From assembly GCA_020809705.1 (NCBI GenBank), contig CP085828.1, positions 2,914,001 to 2,978,000 of the forward strand: a DNA stretch of 64,000 nucleotides, read 5' to 3'. The notes beneath the pieces are model-generated. The model was not told where the DNA came from. It made no database searches and saw only the letters and a list, made by a program, of their open reading frames with translations. This stretch comes from Calonectria ilicicola (Eukaryota > Ascomycota > Sordariomycetes > Hypocreales > Nectriaceae). The translations under genes were made by a program, and so were the position numbers. Below, one piece after another: positions 22,810 through 34,700 of this stretch (within the stretch, counting starts at the first letter, position 1; each line of letters begins with the position of its first letter).

Positions 22810-23509
22810 CTTGGAGCTGGGGCCGTTACCTCGGATTAAAACTGTTGCTGCGGCAGGCCGTATGCGTCGGATCGGCGCCTTTCCGTCGTGTGCTGTGTGG
22901 GATGCCCGACGGGTCGTGGAAATGTGATGGCGAGGCTGATGGGCCTTGACAAGGCGGAGGGGAAATTTTGGAGCGATGCACGTCGGCGCTGGTGTAAACG
23001 CCACAGCACACCCTGCTAGCTTGGGCACCAGCCACACCTCTAAACCAAGTACCTAAGCACCGCACCTCAAAGAACGATTTACCTTGATAGACAGCACTTT
23101 GCTATTATATAGGGCAAATATATAGGGAAAATCAGACTTTGAAAAGGAAAAATTAGACCATGATACAGGGTCAACAACAATAAGTATAAGCACCAGAAAG
23201 TTTCCACACAGCCTTTGACCGTAAATCGCAATTGCTTAGCTAAATACCCCAACGGGTTCCACGAGCAAATGGGCTACTGCCTCTCTTCATGATCAGGTCA
23301 AACCCTCCTCTCACGCTATGAGGAAAGTTTACAGAAAAAGCAATCTACAATATCTAGCGAAAGAAAGGGAATATCTCGATAAGATCGATTCGCCTAATGC
23401 TATAGCTCGTTCGTATTGGATAAGTCTTCAAAATAGTTACGTTGGCCTTCCTCTCGAGGCTTTGCAAATTGCTTCAATACACACTAATCATTGTGCCTTC
23501 TGGCTGCTT
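22810..23509. other. Spacer between LEA1 promoter and VPS15 3' end
   Basis: 700 bp; the part from about 23060 to 23450 is AT-rich. It contains the LEA1 promoter (minus strand) and the VPS15 3' flank. No RNA gene or repeat seen. Confidence 0.5.
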
Positions 23510-26500
23510 CTATTGAAACACAAAAACAACGCCCGACCGGTCCACAGAAACACTCATTGAGTATGGATACTCCAGCAACGCCACATCTAAAATGGAATCC
23601 ATGTGTATCTGGAGCAGTTGCTGCTGCTGCATTGAAATCACAGTTGACCGTGCCGGCCGTGCGCTTGAAGACTTGGCCTTGGCACCAGATCCTGCATTCG
23701 GTGCTGTAGGGCCCTGTCGGGGGAAACGCTCCACGTTGATTGTCAATGCCGTTGTGGGATGAGAGGCCGTATAGGTTGGCTTGGGCTGGTCTGTCAGAAG
23801 CCCGCTGAAGATGAAGGAATTCTCCATACGAGAAAGATCCCAGAATCGAAGTCTTTTATCCGATCCGCCAGTGACAATGAATGCGTTTCGGACATCTCTA
23901 GAGTCCTCAGCAGCAGCCGTTCCCACAACCATGGCTCGAACGCCACGATCCACGTTCATGGCTTCATTAAACTCGATGTCGGTTGCATGCCGTCCGAGCA
24001 TGCCCTCTGGCTTGTCATCATCAATATCCCATGCATCGTATCCCTTATGCGCCTCCTTACTACTGTCCTTACCGCCCCCAGTTCGGTATACTTCTCGGCA
24101 TATCGTCTTTTCAAGATCCCAAACGGTAACTTCACCCTGGTCTGTGCCACCAGAGATGCAGATCCATTTGCCGCGACCCTTTGTCGGGTGTATACAAATC
24201 CGATGAATAGAACCCTTTCCTGGTAGACCCCAACCTTTGAGTCTCATTTTGAATCTAAGATCCCAAAGGTCCACTACACCATGCGACGTTCCAACGCAGA
24301 GCCAGTTTCGCTTTCTATCTATGCAAAAGCAAGTCGGTGTTCCGTGATGGACAGGGTTTTCCAGAACATACAAAAGGCTCATGGTTCTCAAGTCAATACC
24401 CAGAACTCTTGACCTGCTTGTTGCCAGAACGAGAATCGAGTTCGAGTCCTGTCTGAAATGCTCACACCAAACGGCAAACTCGCCGACAGGCAACTGATAC
24501 TCACGCAATACTCGGAGCTTTCCATATCTTAGTGACCCGGTGGCAGAAACAGTATCTACCTTCACTACGTGAACGCTACCATCGGTCGCACAGCTCACAA
24601 AGCAATGCGAATTTTCAATGAAGCACAACGCTACCACTCGGGCACCATCAACATGTCTATGAGTTTGTCTTGATCGGTGAGTGATATTCCTCTCGAGTCG
24701 CTGCGTATCCCATACTTTGACGGCGCCGTCGGCTCCACCAGTCACGAAAAACAGGTGATCAGGAGATGCCAAAACTCTGTTGATTGGACCTTTGTGTTCT
24801 CCAAATGTTGCAACAAGATGCCCTTGTGGTTTCCATGGATCTTCATTTTGCTGAAGATTGACTCGGCTAGTCTTACTTCGTTTAATTGGTGTAACCATTG
24901 GCCCGAACTCGATAACATCCCGAGGGAAATTGTCCACAAACATGTTGTCAAGCATTCTCTGGATATTTGGGTCATTTCCTTCATAGGTGTGTCTCGATGA
25001 TTTCTGAGACGGCCTCTCTGCTTCGTTGCCATCTGTTGACGGAGCTTTCGAAGGGAGTGGCTGTGCAAATGGTCCTTCAACTTCGCCAATCGCGTTAGTA
25101 TCCGTCATACCAGTCTGCGGGACTGACTTGTTGCGGTCCTTCCGATCAAGGAGGCTTAGCGCACTGGCTTTATTCCGGACCACCCTCCTTGCTGCATACG
25201 GCTCGCTCTGGATAGATACATCATCGTCAATGGTCCCTTGTCCGCGCACTGTTGATGACGTTCTAGAATGGCCAGAAGCATCTATCGCAGGAGGTGATAA
25301 GTATCGCTGCAGAGATCTCGGACCGCCGCTCTGAAGAGGAGATCTCAGCGTGTTGGTACTCGATTGCCTTCTTCCAATCGGCTCGTCAATTGTCATAGAT
25401 GCGTCCATGAGGGCATCAGCAATAGTATAATGCTCGGTTGGAGGATCAAGATTTGCCACAGCCGAAGGGTCGTGAAGAGGCGCGTCGTTAAAGAATACCG
25501 TCTGCGGTGTGACACCCAAGGCCTTCAAGGAAATAACACCTGATGGCGTGGGGATCTCCATGTTGGAGGCATCTCTCGCCTTTATCTTACTAAGACGCCA
25601 AATGAATTCTCTAAGGGCATCCATTTTCAATTCATCCTCGTGCTTCAAGCCGAGATTTCGTAATTTGGAAAACCATTGCTCGTCCTCTTCATTGCGAGCC
25701 GTTTTCCCAGCGGACCCAGAAGAAAGTTCTCCGGATGGCCATGTTGCCAAGGAGCTTTTCGATCCAAACAAAGGTCGGAGTTGCTGTAGAGGCTTCCAAT
25801 AGACGCCTCGTTCGCTTTTAAGGGCCCAATTAATTGCTTGCTCGAAGACGCTTCGAGATAATGGTCTCTTGAGCGCATCCAGCAAATTCAATTCTGCAAA
25901 GTCAGAGAGAACCTCTACTTTCAAAAACGGTTTCATCATCGGAACCAGGATACATCTAATATCCGCAACTGATAGGTATCTTGCAGACATCGACATGAAC
26001 TCTGTGGCTGCCTCCCTAATCCAGATATTTGGATGCATCGTAAATCGGCTAATTAAATCAGCCAACTCCCAAATTTTCGGTTTGGAGAGAAGGCCAAGTC
26101 CAGCCAGTTGAGCAAGAGAGTGCAAAGCAGCTTGAACTACAAACTCTTCAGGATCAGTAAGAGCTTGGATCATCAGGGGTAACATAAACTCCTCCAAGCT
26201 GGTACTACCAATAAATGTGGCTATTCCAACAATCGTATCGAAGAACGCACACTTCAACGTCCAATCACGATCATTTAGGTAGGTATTCAGATGAGTGAGC
26301 AATACGTCATTTGAGTGCTCCTGGAAAAACATGCAAAGTTCAGGAACTGACGCTAAGAATGCTCGCCGCACAGAAATATCTGCATCTTCAACTAGTTGCT
26401 TTGTATGAGCTTCTAGAACTTCAAAAAGCTGTCTTCCTGCGTTATCAAAGACACTCTCAAAGTTTGCCTCTGCATCGGCTCCGGGTTCCACCTCGGGATC

Positions 26501-28167
26501 AGCAATAGGCATTGAGCCGTCAGCTCTCAAACTTGATGCCATTTCCAAGAACCGCTGTGCCGTAGTAGCCAAGCTTCCTAAGCATGACGCATAGGTCGCC
26601 CTAGTCAAGGGGCTAGCAACCTTTGATTTCGAGGCCAACGCCACTTCCATTCGAGGTAGGACATATTCCACAAGGACATGAGAATTGATGGGCGTGACCA
26701 TTTGCACTAGTTGAAGCAGTTGGGTAATGGTCCTAATAGCGGCAATAACAACCAAATCTGTCTCGTCCGGGCGGAGAAGCGTCATCAAGTATGGCAGCAC
26801 ACGGTCCAGTTTAGCTTCGTCTGTAAGCCGCTCCGCAAATGCAAGAAGCACGTCACAAGCCCTAATCCTCGAGGATGCCCGGGCAGTATTTCTCATCGAT
26901 GATACAATGAGGGTGAGGAACAATAGTGTTCCATCATCTTCTGGCGGCTCAAGATCAGAAGAAACTGTGTGGTCATGATTTGGAATATTGAGCCGTACTG
27001 GGAAATGAGAGAGCCCCAGTCTCGAAAGTGCCTGTCCTGCATCCGATCTACGCTTTTCTGACTGGTATCCCAGAAAGTATGATATTTTATCAAAGTCATA
27101 AAACACACGGTCGATACGGTCATCGGCCTCTCCAAGGTTCTTCTGTGATCCAGATATGGGGCTGTTTCCCGACGAAGGGTCCGTGATAAGCTCCATATAT
27201 TGGTGAAGGAAGTTGTAAAAGTAGTGCGGGAATACGGTTCCTTTCCAGAATTCAAGATATTGTTCAGCTGAGTAACGCTTCTCGGGATCAAGTTGAATCA
27301 TGTGGGATATCATATCACGGACATCCTTGTCAGAGATTACACTCAAGTGCGTAATGACTGGGTCGTACTCGCCACGGCGGTACTTGTAAAGTTGCGCGAG
27401 ACTAAATATTTCGGATTCAAGAAACATCTGAGCAATGACGCACCCAGCACTAAAGATATCCATGGCCCAGGTCATCTTGGCTTTTTGTGGGGGAGCTTCT
27501 CCAGCAGCGTAGAACCGCTCAGGGGCAATATAACAGGTGCGGCGGCTCGACGTATCAAAAAAATATGAAAAGTCGGCTGGGTTGTCGTCTGGAAGCATGA
27601 TAGGCTTATAGGTAGAGGAGAAATCGGATAGGTAGAGCCAGTTCCACGATGTAACGAGGACGTTTTGCGCCTTGATATCGCCATGATATATATCCCGTGT
27701 ATGACAGTCGCGCAAGGCACAGAGTAGCTGAAAAGCTAGCCATTTCTTTTCGATATCTTCGAGGAAGGGTCGGGTACTGAGACGGTCATAGAGTGAACTA
27801 TAGAGATATTGGCGAACGAGATAACCATTGGACTCGGTCTCAATGATGCGCTCGAAGCCAAGGGCGTTAGGGACTTCAGCCAGAGCCTCGCGTTGTTCTA
27901 CATCATGTCAATATCCCCAGTGCATTGCGCGCAAGGAGAGCAGGTCATTTTACCTATTATCTGCTTCTTGTATGCCTCAAGCTTGACTTCAGTAAAGGGC
28001 TTAACAAGCACCTTGACGAGGACCAGGCCATTCTCGTGGCGACCGCGAATGCTCTTCATGAACCGGCCATTGCCGATGCTCTTTTCGTAGTGCACATCGC
28101 GCAGCTCTGCCGTATCTATGCCCGCGGAGCCGACGGACGGCGTTGCGAGGGAGAACCCTTGACCCAT
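23510..28167 (-). CDS. VPS15: Vps15 regulatory subunit of class III PI3-kinase
   Basis: Exons 28167-27954 and 27897-23510 give 1,533 aa. Vps15 scaffolds Vps34 in endosomal sorting and autophagy. The start MGQGFSLATP has Gly2 for N-myristoylation, which is typical. A kinase-like domain (~25-320) lacks a normal glycine loop (IGNGRFMK) and has HGDIK (~143-147) for HRDLK and SDFSS instead of DFG, both usual in Vps15; the junction codon at the intron restores KKQIIEQREALAE. HEAT-like repeats occupy roughly 380-760, then Ser-rich linkers (~800-1000), and a C-terminal WD40 propeller (from GHLVATFGEHKGPINRVLASPDHLFFVTGGADGAVKVWD to the end). No missing domain. Length matches fungal orthologues. Confidence 0.96.
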
Positions 28168-28860
28168 GGTTGGCGGGGGAAGCCTAGTCGGATCGTAACA
28201 ATTATCAGGCGGGAGCTGGCGACGCGGCCGTCATCTTGCAGGGTTCGGGCGAGAAGGACAGTGTATTTGAGAGTCACGGGCGAGCTTCCGCAATCGGGTG
28301 TCTAGGTGCGTAGGGATGGACGTGGTTGTGGCAGCACAACTGGAATATCAGTAGTGGTGAATGCAGAATCGAGTTAGGACGTCATCGGAGATGGCCAACC
28401 TGGAGGGCGCCGTGAGCCATTCACGCGATCAAGCCCCACTATTGGTTCAGTCCGACGCAACTTACCCTACAGCTCTATGTGCGATGCTGCCCCATGGCGT
28501 AATCCTGCACAGTAAGCATTCACTAACTCCAAACTGATAACCTAGTGTACAATACCATCCCCGAGATTGTCCCTTGACTAGAGACATCATCAAAATTACT
28601 TGCTCTAAAGATTGGGTTGAAAGCTGGAAATAAATAAGTAAATAAATAAATAAATAAATAAATTATATATATAAATTATTTATTTATTTATTTATTACCA
28701 GTTGGACAGTAATAAAAAAAAAGTAGAGAGTACAATCTTTTAAGGATTATGTGGTACATTGACACCCAGTTACAGTAGGGAGCCAAGCCTCATGTTCTAG
28801 GCAACAAGAAAATAAAGTATATGCACCTAACAAAATATATGCACGCAACAAGACTCTTTT
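28168..28860. other. Intergenic spacer containing an AT palindrome
   Basis: 693 bp between the VPS15 start and the 3' end of the F-box-like gene. The first part is VPS15 promoter; the rest is AT-rich and includes the AAAT palindrome at 28628-28697. Confidence 0.5.
28628..28697. repeat. Imperfect AAAT/ATTT palindrome
   Basis: About eight tandem (aaat) units are followed by ttatatatataa and then about six (attt) units, so the arms can pair as a long hairpin. Both arms are microsatellite. It lies about 160 bp past the stop codon of the gene at 28861-30309. Confidence 0.9.
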
Positions 28861-30309
28861 CTAATAATATGGACAATCCAATAGGCTGGAATAGCTGTCT
28901 GGGTGTAAGAGTTCATATCTGGGCCAACCTGCTTGAATCCAATCATCCCTGGACTCGGGTGACACCACGCCGTCATTTGGCAGCTCAATCCATCGATCGG
29001 ATAATTCCCCAGGACCCAAGATTCTGGGATCATCGATACCATCCTCTGGTTCCAACTTTCGAGCCGTCCAAGTTACCGTAAATGTATACATAGTTGGGCC
29101 AATATTTCTTGCCATGAGTCTGGCTCGACGAGTACAACAAGAAGGTAGATTTGAAGGATCTGCATCATTCTGATCTCCAGGATCAATGGCTGCAGCTTCT
29201 TGTCCGTCTAGCTGAGTGTGGGTAGCACATCTGTGTCTCCAATTGGATGCCTTCCAATGAGCGGGCAAGCCACGCCAACTTCTTTTCTTGATGGGATGTC
29301 CTTCAGAACTGAGATAGTAACCCTTCATGTGACCACCGAGACGGAACCGCCAAACGCGGTGCGCCCATTCAGCGAGCTCTTTCAACTCGGTTAGTCTCTC
29401 CTCGCAATATTCAAAATCCATAGTAAAGCGTCTGAGTCTTGGCATCCTTGATAGCGCTGCTCCCCAGGCTCCACGGGGGCTTCGAGGCCCTTTCCCAAAG
29501 GGAATAGGAGGTATTGGGGGCCGAGTATCGGAGCGGCCATTTTCCTTTGTAAGTTCCATATGGTCTTTCATCTCTGATGGAGTGAAACGGTTGACACAGC
29601 CAATACCGTACGGAGTGATTTGTGGAGGGGAAGGGTCCGTATTCCACCAGTCACACTGGCGAATTGTGATGCGGAGTTCTTGCGCAGGGCTCATGTCAAG
29701 ACTTCGGTGGCTTAGGTAGCCAAGTTCAAGAGTGTGCACTGGTATAAATAAATGAAAAGACGTGAGGCGGTTTGCAGTGTAACGAGACATGTGAAACATA
29801 TCGAGGTTGCGACTGAGCCGGCAGTTCGGCGGCGCATTATAGTTCCCCTCGAAAATTCTCACCACGGCATTTTCCATGAGCAGATCTCGGGCTTCGATAA
29901 ATACCCGACGACAAGTTTCTAACAATGCGGTGTGATGGGTCTTGCGGCCTGTTGTTCCCGGGCGAAGCCAGTCACCACCGCCAACCTCCCAAACATCTTC
30001 TAGGCGACTCGAGTCAGGCTCGTACGGGTCCGGCGGCAAGTTAGATTCATAGGGATCTGGTGCAGTTGGGCTGTCTGCAGTTGGGCTGTCTGGGAGGTTC
30101 TGCAAACACCAGTCTGGCCGGAAGTTGTATAATAGCCTCCCTTCACTGTCGAAAGGGATTTGCTCTTCGGCCAGGACAAACGAGAATATTTGGCGCCGAA
30201 CCTCTATTGGCAGCCTGAAGAGGCTCGAGGCCTGAGGGTCAATAGACCATTTAGGAATACGAGTGCTTAGGGACTCCGATTGAAACAATATCGACAGTGG
30301 TGCGTTCAT
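28861..30309 (-). CDS. F-box-like fungal orphan protein, function unknown
   Basis: Single-exon frame of 482 aa with ATG at 30309-30307 (MNAPLSILFQSES); codons in the same frame upstream lack an ATG. Near the N-terminus FRLPIEVRRQIFSFVLAEE has the F-box-like/DUF7730-like LP.E.R..I pattern found in large lineage-expanded fungal families. A short in-frame 15-bp tandem duplication (30062-30091) encodes DSPTADSPTA. The body includes LLETCRRVFIEARDLLMENA (the 'tradition' of a helical motif following the first box) and Trp-rich segments. I do not recognise an enzyme motif. It is flanked on both sides by AT-rich palindromic sequence. An F-box-type role in substrate recognition is a guess from the N-terminal motif only. 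Confidence 0.65.
   Translation of the reverse strand: MNAPLSILFQSESLSTRIPKWSIDPQASSLFRLPIEVRRQIFSFVLAEEQIPFDSEGRLLYNFRPDWCLQNLPDSPTADSPTAPDPYESNLPPDPYEPDSSRLEDVWEVGGGDWLRPGTTGRKTHHTALLETCRRVFIEARDLLMENAVVRIFEGNYNAPPNCRLSRNLDMFHMSRYTANRLTSFHLFIPVHTLELGYLSHRSLDMSPAQELRITIRQCDWWNTDPSPPQITPYGIGCVNRFTPSEMKDHMELTKENGRSDTRPPIPPIPFGKGPRSPRGAWGAALSRMPRLRRFTMDFEYCEERLTELKELAEWAHRVWRFRLGGHMKGYYLSSEGHPIKKRSWRGLPAHWKASNWRHRCATHTQLDGQEAAAIDPGDQNDADPSNLPSCCTRRARLMARNIGPTMYTFTVTWTARKLEPEDGIDDPRILGPGELSDRWIELPNDGVVSPESRDDWIQAGWPRYELLHPDSYSSLLDCPYY
30062..30091 (-). repeat. 15-bp tandem duplication inside the orphan gene
   Basis: The unit gcagttgggctgtct occurs twice in tandem (plus-strand view), adding one DSPTA repeat to the encoded protein. 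In-frame, so neutral to the reading frame. Confidence 0.85.
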
Positions 30310-31469
30310 GCTATGGGTGATTTGTCGAATGGAATGTTGAAGGTACGGGGAGGTTAAGGCAGCCACCGTCCTCGCACACAACGTAATGTGTGGCTCCTGT
30401 TGATAAGCCGTACCCCCGGGGGTCACCGTACGTTGAACCACAGCCTGAGGTTTTCATCCGAGTTAAAACAGGGCTATAAAAGCGGAGGGACAGGATGCGC
30501 CGCACGGCTCCTCTTACGTTGATGCAAATAACCAAATAGTCAAATACTTGGATTGACGAAATTACACACGAGGATTCCAAAGGCATGATGTGATTAATTT
30601 ATACATGTACCTGCTGCGTCTGTGGCTGCGCTGTGGATAGCGGGGTAATTTTTCAAGTCCTGCCTGATTGATTGGCGCCTTCCCAACACTCACGAGCATT
30701 CATGCTTGGAAAATAACCAGGTGAGTGAGGGTATTATTGTCAAAAGAGAATGAAACAGAAATAAATAAAATAAAATAATTTATTATAAATAAGCTTATTT
30801 ATTTCAAGATTTTTATTTTTGAAAATACTTTCAGCTACATAGCTATGTATGCACCTGGCAGAGTATATACCAGCAAAACTCTTAGATAAACGTCACCGAA
30901 AGCGGAATAAATATGATGAACATGTTGATAATCATTGATTTCTACCATTCCCTTGCCTCAAGCATACACTATAGCAATAATGTTTTTAGCCGCCTTGGTT
31001 TCCTAAATACATATAAGAAGGCATATCAAACACCGCCATCACTATACAGACATAGGCGGCGATGATTTTTCAAGTAGTGAAAAAGCGAAAATAAAATCAA
31101 GTGTCATAACCTCTTTTTAGATATTCCCATTTGTTCGCGGCCGTAAACCTAGTTGACAGAGTGACTGATGAAGAAAAAAAAAAAACAAGGACAAGATGAC
31201 CAAGCCAAACAGTCGGCTATAAAAACAACATAAAAGAAACATGTACCCCCACGCTATGAATGTTGTTTGTTTGATCGACCAAAAGAGAGATAACAATTGA
31301 GGAAGAGAAACCTCTGGTAATGTAGAAAAAGACTCGTTAGTACCTCCCAGCCCGGTGGCTCTGCCAAGGAGGCGGGTAATGAAAATCGGATGAGAATGAT
31401 TCAGCAAAGGGCGGAACTGGGCCATTAAATTCCAAGCACCAACCCCCAGACACGCAAAACATAGCCATT
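30310..31469. other. AT-rich spacer with a palindrome, promoter of the orphan gene
   Basis: About 1.16 kb. It contains the orphan gene's upstream region (an open but ATG-less frame continues to about 30441), a short AAAT-rich stretch with an 18-bp perfect palindrome at 30785-30802, and the 3' flank of the next gene. No RNA gene seen. Confidence 0.5.
30757..30803. repeat. AAAT-rich segment with 18-bp perfect palindrome
   Basis: ataaataagcttatttat at 30785-30802 is a perfect inverted repeat, preceded by aaataaataaaataaaataatt. Together with the palindrome at 28628-28697 it brackets the orphan gene. Confidence 0.85.
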
Positions 31470-32684
31470 CTAAGGCGCACGATTCCGCATGGCCCGAGTT
31501 GATCGGAATTGTAGTTTGGGTATCTCCATGTCGATATCAATTCCCTCGTCAGCTTCGATGATATCGGGATCAACCTCGAGAGGCGCATTTGGGTCAGCCT
31601 CAATCTTTGAGTCTTCGTCGGGCTTGGCAGCCTCGAGCTTAGGAGAGCCCTCCTTGCCAGGTGTCGCGTTAGCGTCATTCTTGGCAGCGGGAGACATCTC
31701 ACGGCGCATGCTCACAGGTCGGCATGTCCGTACCTTTCCTAGCTCTCCAGTCTCTTTGGCTAGCTCAGGTTCCTCGCGCTGTACCCGCTCCATCTCCTTG
31801 GTAGCCATTTCCACCACCTCGGTCAGTTGCTTCTGGGCCTTGCCAATTTCATCATTGCAGTCGCCATCTCGAAGGAATTGGTGGGCACCGTGTTCGCACA
31901 TGCTCTGCACAATCTCTAGGGCTTTATCCAGTTTATCATAAACATCTGGGGCTTGATCCTTGCCGGGTCCGAAACCAGGTCGTGATATTGACATGGGGTT
32001 AAATCGCCGTGTGCTCATATATCTTAGTGAAGGGAGGGCCTCGAGGCCATTTTCGTCGCCATCCTCCTTGTTTTCACCAGAAACATCAACCTCGGCCAAG
32101 CGCTTGATTTGAGCAACCTTGGCAGCCATCTTGGCTTTTCTCATCAAATTCCGGCTTGATGACACAAACCTCACCAAGTCATCGAAGAAACTCTGCACAT
32201 AGCTGTCGTAGTAGACAATTATCATATTTCGTGTTCGATACGTCTGGGGCGAATCCTCATTTGACATCATCGACGCTGATCTCTGTCTCCTCTTCACTTG
32301 CTGGCGTGCCCGGGCGCGCGCAGCTTTGAATGCCTCTTGCGATTGCTTCATGGCCGAGGGGCTGGAAGGTGAAGTAGTGGTTTGTTCGTTATTGGTATCT
32401 GTAGGAGGTGTCGGGGAATTTGATTGGACGAGAGTTCCATCTTCGGGTATTATCTCGCCGGATGTGGGCTCTGTTGCCGCGGTCATGGGGATATCATCCT
32501 TGGGCTTGAGGGATTCGGTAGAGCCCTTGTTGCGAAGCGATTTGGTCTCAACATTCTTGCCTTCGGCAGCGGCAACAGCAGCCAGCTCGGCCTGGCGCTG
32601 TTCAATTTGGCCACTGAGCTCATCCAGTCGCGTTAGCCATCCCGGGACGTTGTTGGCAAGGTTTTTCAGCGCATCCATAGCCAT
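31470..32684 (-). CDS. Coiled-coil-like fungal protein, function unknown
   Basis: Single-exon frame of 404 aa, ATG at 32684-32682 (a second ATG two codons later). I do not recognise a named family. Residues 1-40 (MDALKNLANNVPGWLTRLDELSGQIEQRQAELA) look helical with heptad-like Leu spacing. Residues ~115-140 are basic (ARARARQQVKRRQRS). The central part, from about RTRNMIIVYYDSYVQSFFDDLVRFVSSSRNLMRKAKMAAKVAQ, is the most ordered and hydrophobic stretch; a helical KALEIVQSMCEHGAHQFLRDGDC segment follows. The C-terminus is acidic low complexity ending KLQFRSTRAMRNRAP. Strong coding look (ordered core, few rare features) and a likely promoter upstream. Its 5' side faces the 14 kb gene-free interval. 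Confidence 0.75.
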   Translation of the reverse strand: MAMDALKNLANNVPGWLTRLDELSGQIEQRQAELAAVAAAEGKNVETKSLRNKGSTESLKPKDDIPMTAATEPTSGEIIPEDGTLVQSNSPTPPTDTNNEQTTTSPSSPSAMKQSQEAFKAARARARQQVKRRQRSASMMSNEDSPQTYRTRNMIIVYYDSYVQSFFDDLVRFVSSSRNLMRKAKMAAKVAQIKRLAEVDVSGENKEDGDENGLEALPSLRYMSTRRFNPMSISRPGFGPGKDQAPDVYDKLDKALEIVQSMCEHGAHQFLRDGDCNDEIGKAQKQLTEVVEMATKEMERVQREEPELAKETGELGKVRTCRPVSMRREMSPAAKNDANATPGKEGSPKLEAAKPDEDSKIEADPNAPLEVDPDIIEADEGIDIDMEIPKLQFRSTRAMRNRAP

Positions 32685-34700
32685 GTCGCCGGTATCAGAT
32701 TGCGGCGTCGGCGCCGTGGTGACCGAGGGAACGGGGCGAGGTGTTCAGCACCTGCCGCCCCTAGAGAATGGAGATATTGGACCTGTAGGTGGTCCTGCGG
32801 AGGAGAGAGATGGGGCAGCGGAGAGGAAGGGGATTTGCTGCGTCGATTTGGTCGGTTTGGAAGAGTCAAGGGCAGATCGGATGGGCGCAAGTAGTAAAGT
32901 AACTGGCGGGGATTGAAGGTATTCCGTCGAAGGGAAGCTCGTGAGAATGCGAGTGGCAATGTATAATCTCGAGAGGGGAAGGATTAGGTCGGCACCAGAA
33001 TCATACAGCAATACGGATGTTCGTCGTTCAGTATGTGCCCTCACTACAACAGCGAGCCGATGTTGGTTGCGGCGGAAAGGTCGGGGTAAGCGGCAAGGGA
33101 ATGAGACAGCAAACAAACAAAGTTTGTATCAAACTCCTTGTTATTCGTGGATGAGGTTGGTGGTGAGCTTTTGCTTTCGTCCGATCGGGCTAAATGGAGA
33201 GATTCAAGAATGAGTCGAGTGACGTTGGGTCCACCGACAACCAACAAGCAAACCAAGAGGGGGCGCCGTGGCGGGACTACCAAGAGCTCAGTGGGCTGGC
33301 CGCTAAAAGTAAGAAAGAAAAAAAAAGGTCCCGGGAATGCGATGGGTCCTAATGGGCCGGCAATGGAGGCTTAGCGTCCAAGAACTGTCGCTTTGAGAAG
33401 ATGGTTGTGCGCTACGGCACGAGCCAGGGGAGAGGGGGAGTTGGGCGGTTCGGGGAGGGCTCGGCGGAGACAGGCTCGGTGGGCTCCAGCGGGGCACGGA
33501 TGGATGGCAGGGTGCCGCTAGGTCGCTATTGATTTAGGGGACGAGACCCTCCTAAACTGTCCGTGCTTGGGGGCTGTCTCTCTATATGCAGTGGGCTTTT
33601 GGTCTCGGCCAGTGGGGAGGCTAGGGTGGAGGGATGGATGGGAGCAGTAGGCAGCTAGCGGTTAAAGCTGGGGGGTTGTGAGAAAATGGGTTGATCAATG
33701 GACTGGCGGAGTCTGAGAGAATGGCGGATTAGACCAGAGACTGATTCAGTGATTGTTGTTGTTGCTACGTACCTTGGAGGAGAGCGCCAGCGTGCCAACG
33801 GGATTAGGTCGATCGAATTGGACCGAGTTAGTGTGTGTGGGAAAAGGCAGAAGAGGGCTTAGAAGGCAGGCCTGTAAGATCAAAAGTGACAAGAAGTTGA
33901 ACCTTCTTGACGCACACGGAAGAACCAAACAAGGAATGGTGATGAGAGGAGAAGAAAAAGAAGTGGAAAGGCAAAAAGGAGCCGGCGAGAAGAGGAATGG
34001 TGTCAAGCCATGTGAGCGACAGACGAGAGATTTTATTTAAATGCACAGGGGAGACACCGCGAGAGCGAGAGCCGAGAGGTGTGTGTGTGTTGGATCTCCA
34101 TCCGAGCATCCATCCATACGCACACGCATTAGACAACAAAACACCAGGCTCGCTCCGTAGAAGGCTCCGGGAGGTACATGCGTGGGTACATGGGCCGGAC
34201 CCTATACCGTACTGTACTAGAGGCACATCCGCCGCCGGTGCATGCGCAGTCCTGCGGGCAGCAGGCCCGTACAGTATGTACGGTACGTTCTGTTGCAACG
34301 GGGAGTGGCAGGGTGGGCCAGCACCCATGCTTCACCTCACATGGGCGGCAACGCGGCAGGGCGGCAGGACAGCGGCATGCGTGCAGTAGCAGCAACAGCA
34401 GCACCAAAAAGCAGCACCAGCGGTCCTGGGCCTGGCTGCAAGAGCGGAGCTTGGCCAAGGGGGGCAATAGCGAGAGGGGAGGTGAGAGAGGAGAGGGAAC
34501 AAGGGTTTGGCGAGTACCATTCAGTGCAGTGCGAATGCATGTGTGTGTGCGTGTACTGGACACTGTAGATGGCGACACACTGCAGAACCAACACACGAGA
34601 GAAAGAGAGAGGTACTCTTTCCAACCCCAATCTAGCAAGACAAGAGTCAAGGGGCAGGATAGGAAAAAACAAAACAAAGCATGAATAAGAAAAAAATCCA
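32685..34700. promoter_or_regulatory. Probable promoter and long leader of the 31470-32684 gene
   Basis: GC-rich and repeat-flavoured. Many overlapping short frames on both strands, none with conserved content. Contains CAG-type trinucleotide runs near 34385-34425 and short GT runs near 34080 and 34540. I see no spliced gene. Confidence 0.4.

Noticed and set aside
23759..24226. Plus-strand frames inside VPS15
   Set aside because: Shadows of the WD40-coding strand.
28631..28697. Reading the AAAT palindrome as a CRISPR repeat or terminator
   Set aside because: Units are 4-bp microsatellite without spacers; eukaryotic nuclear context.
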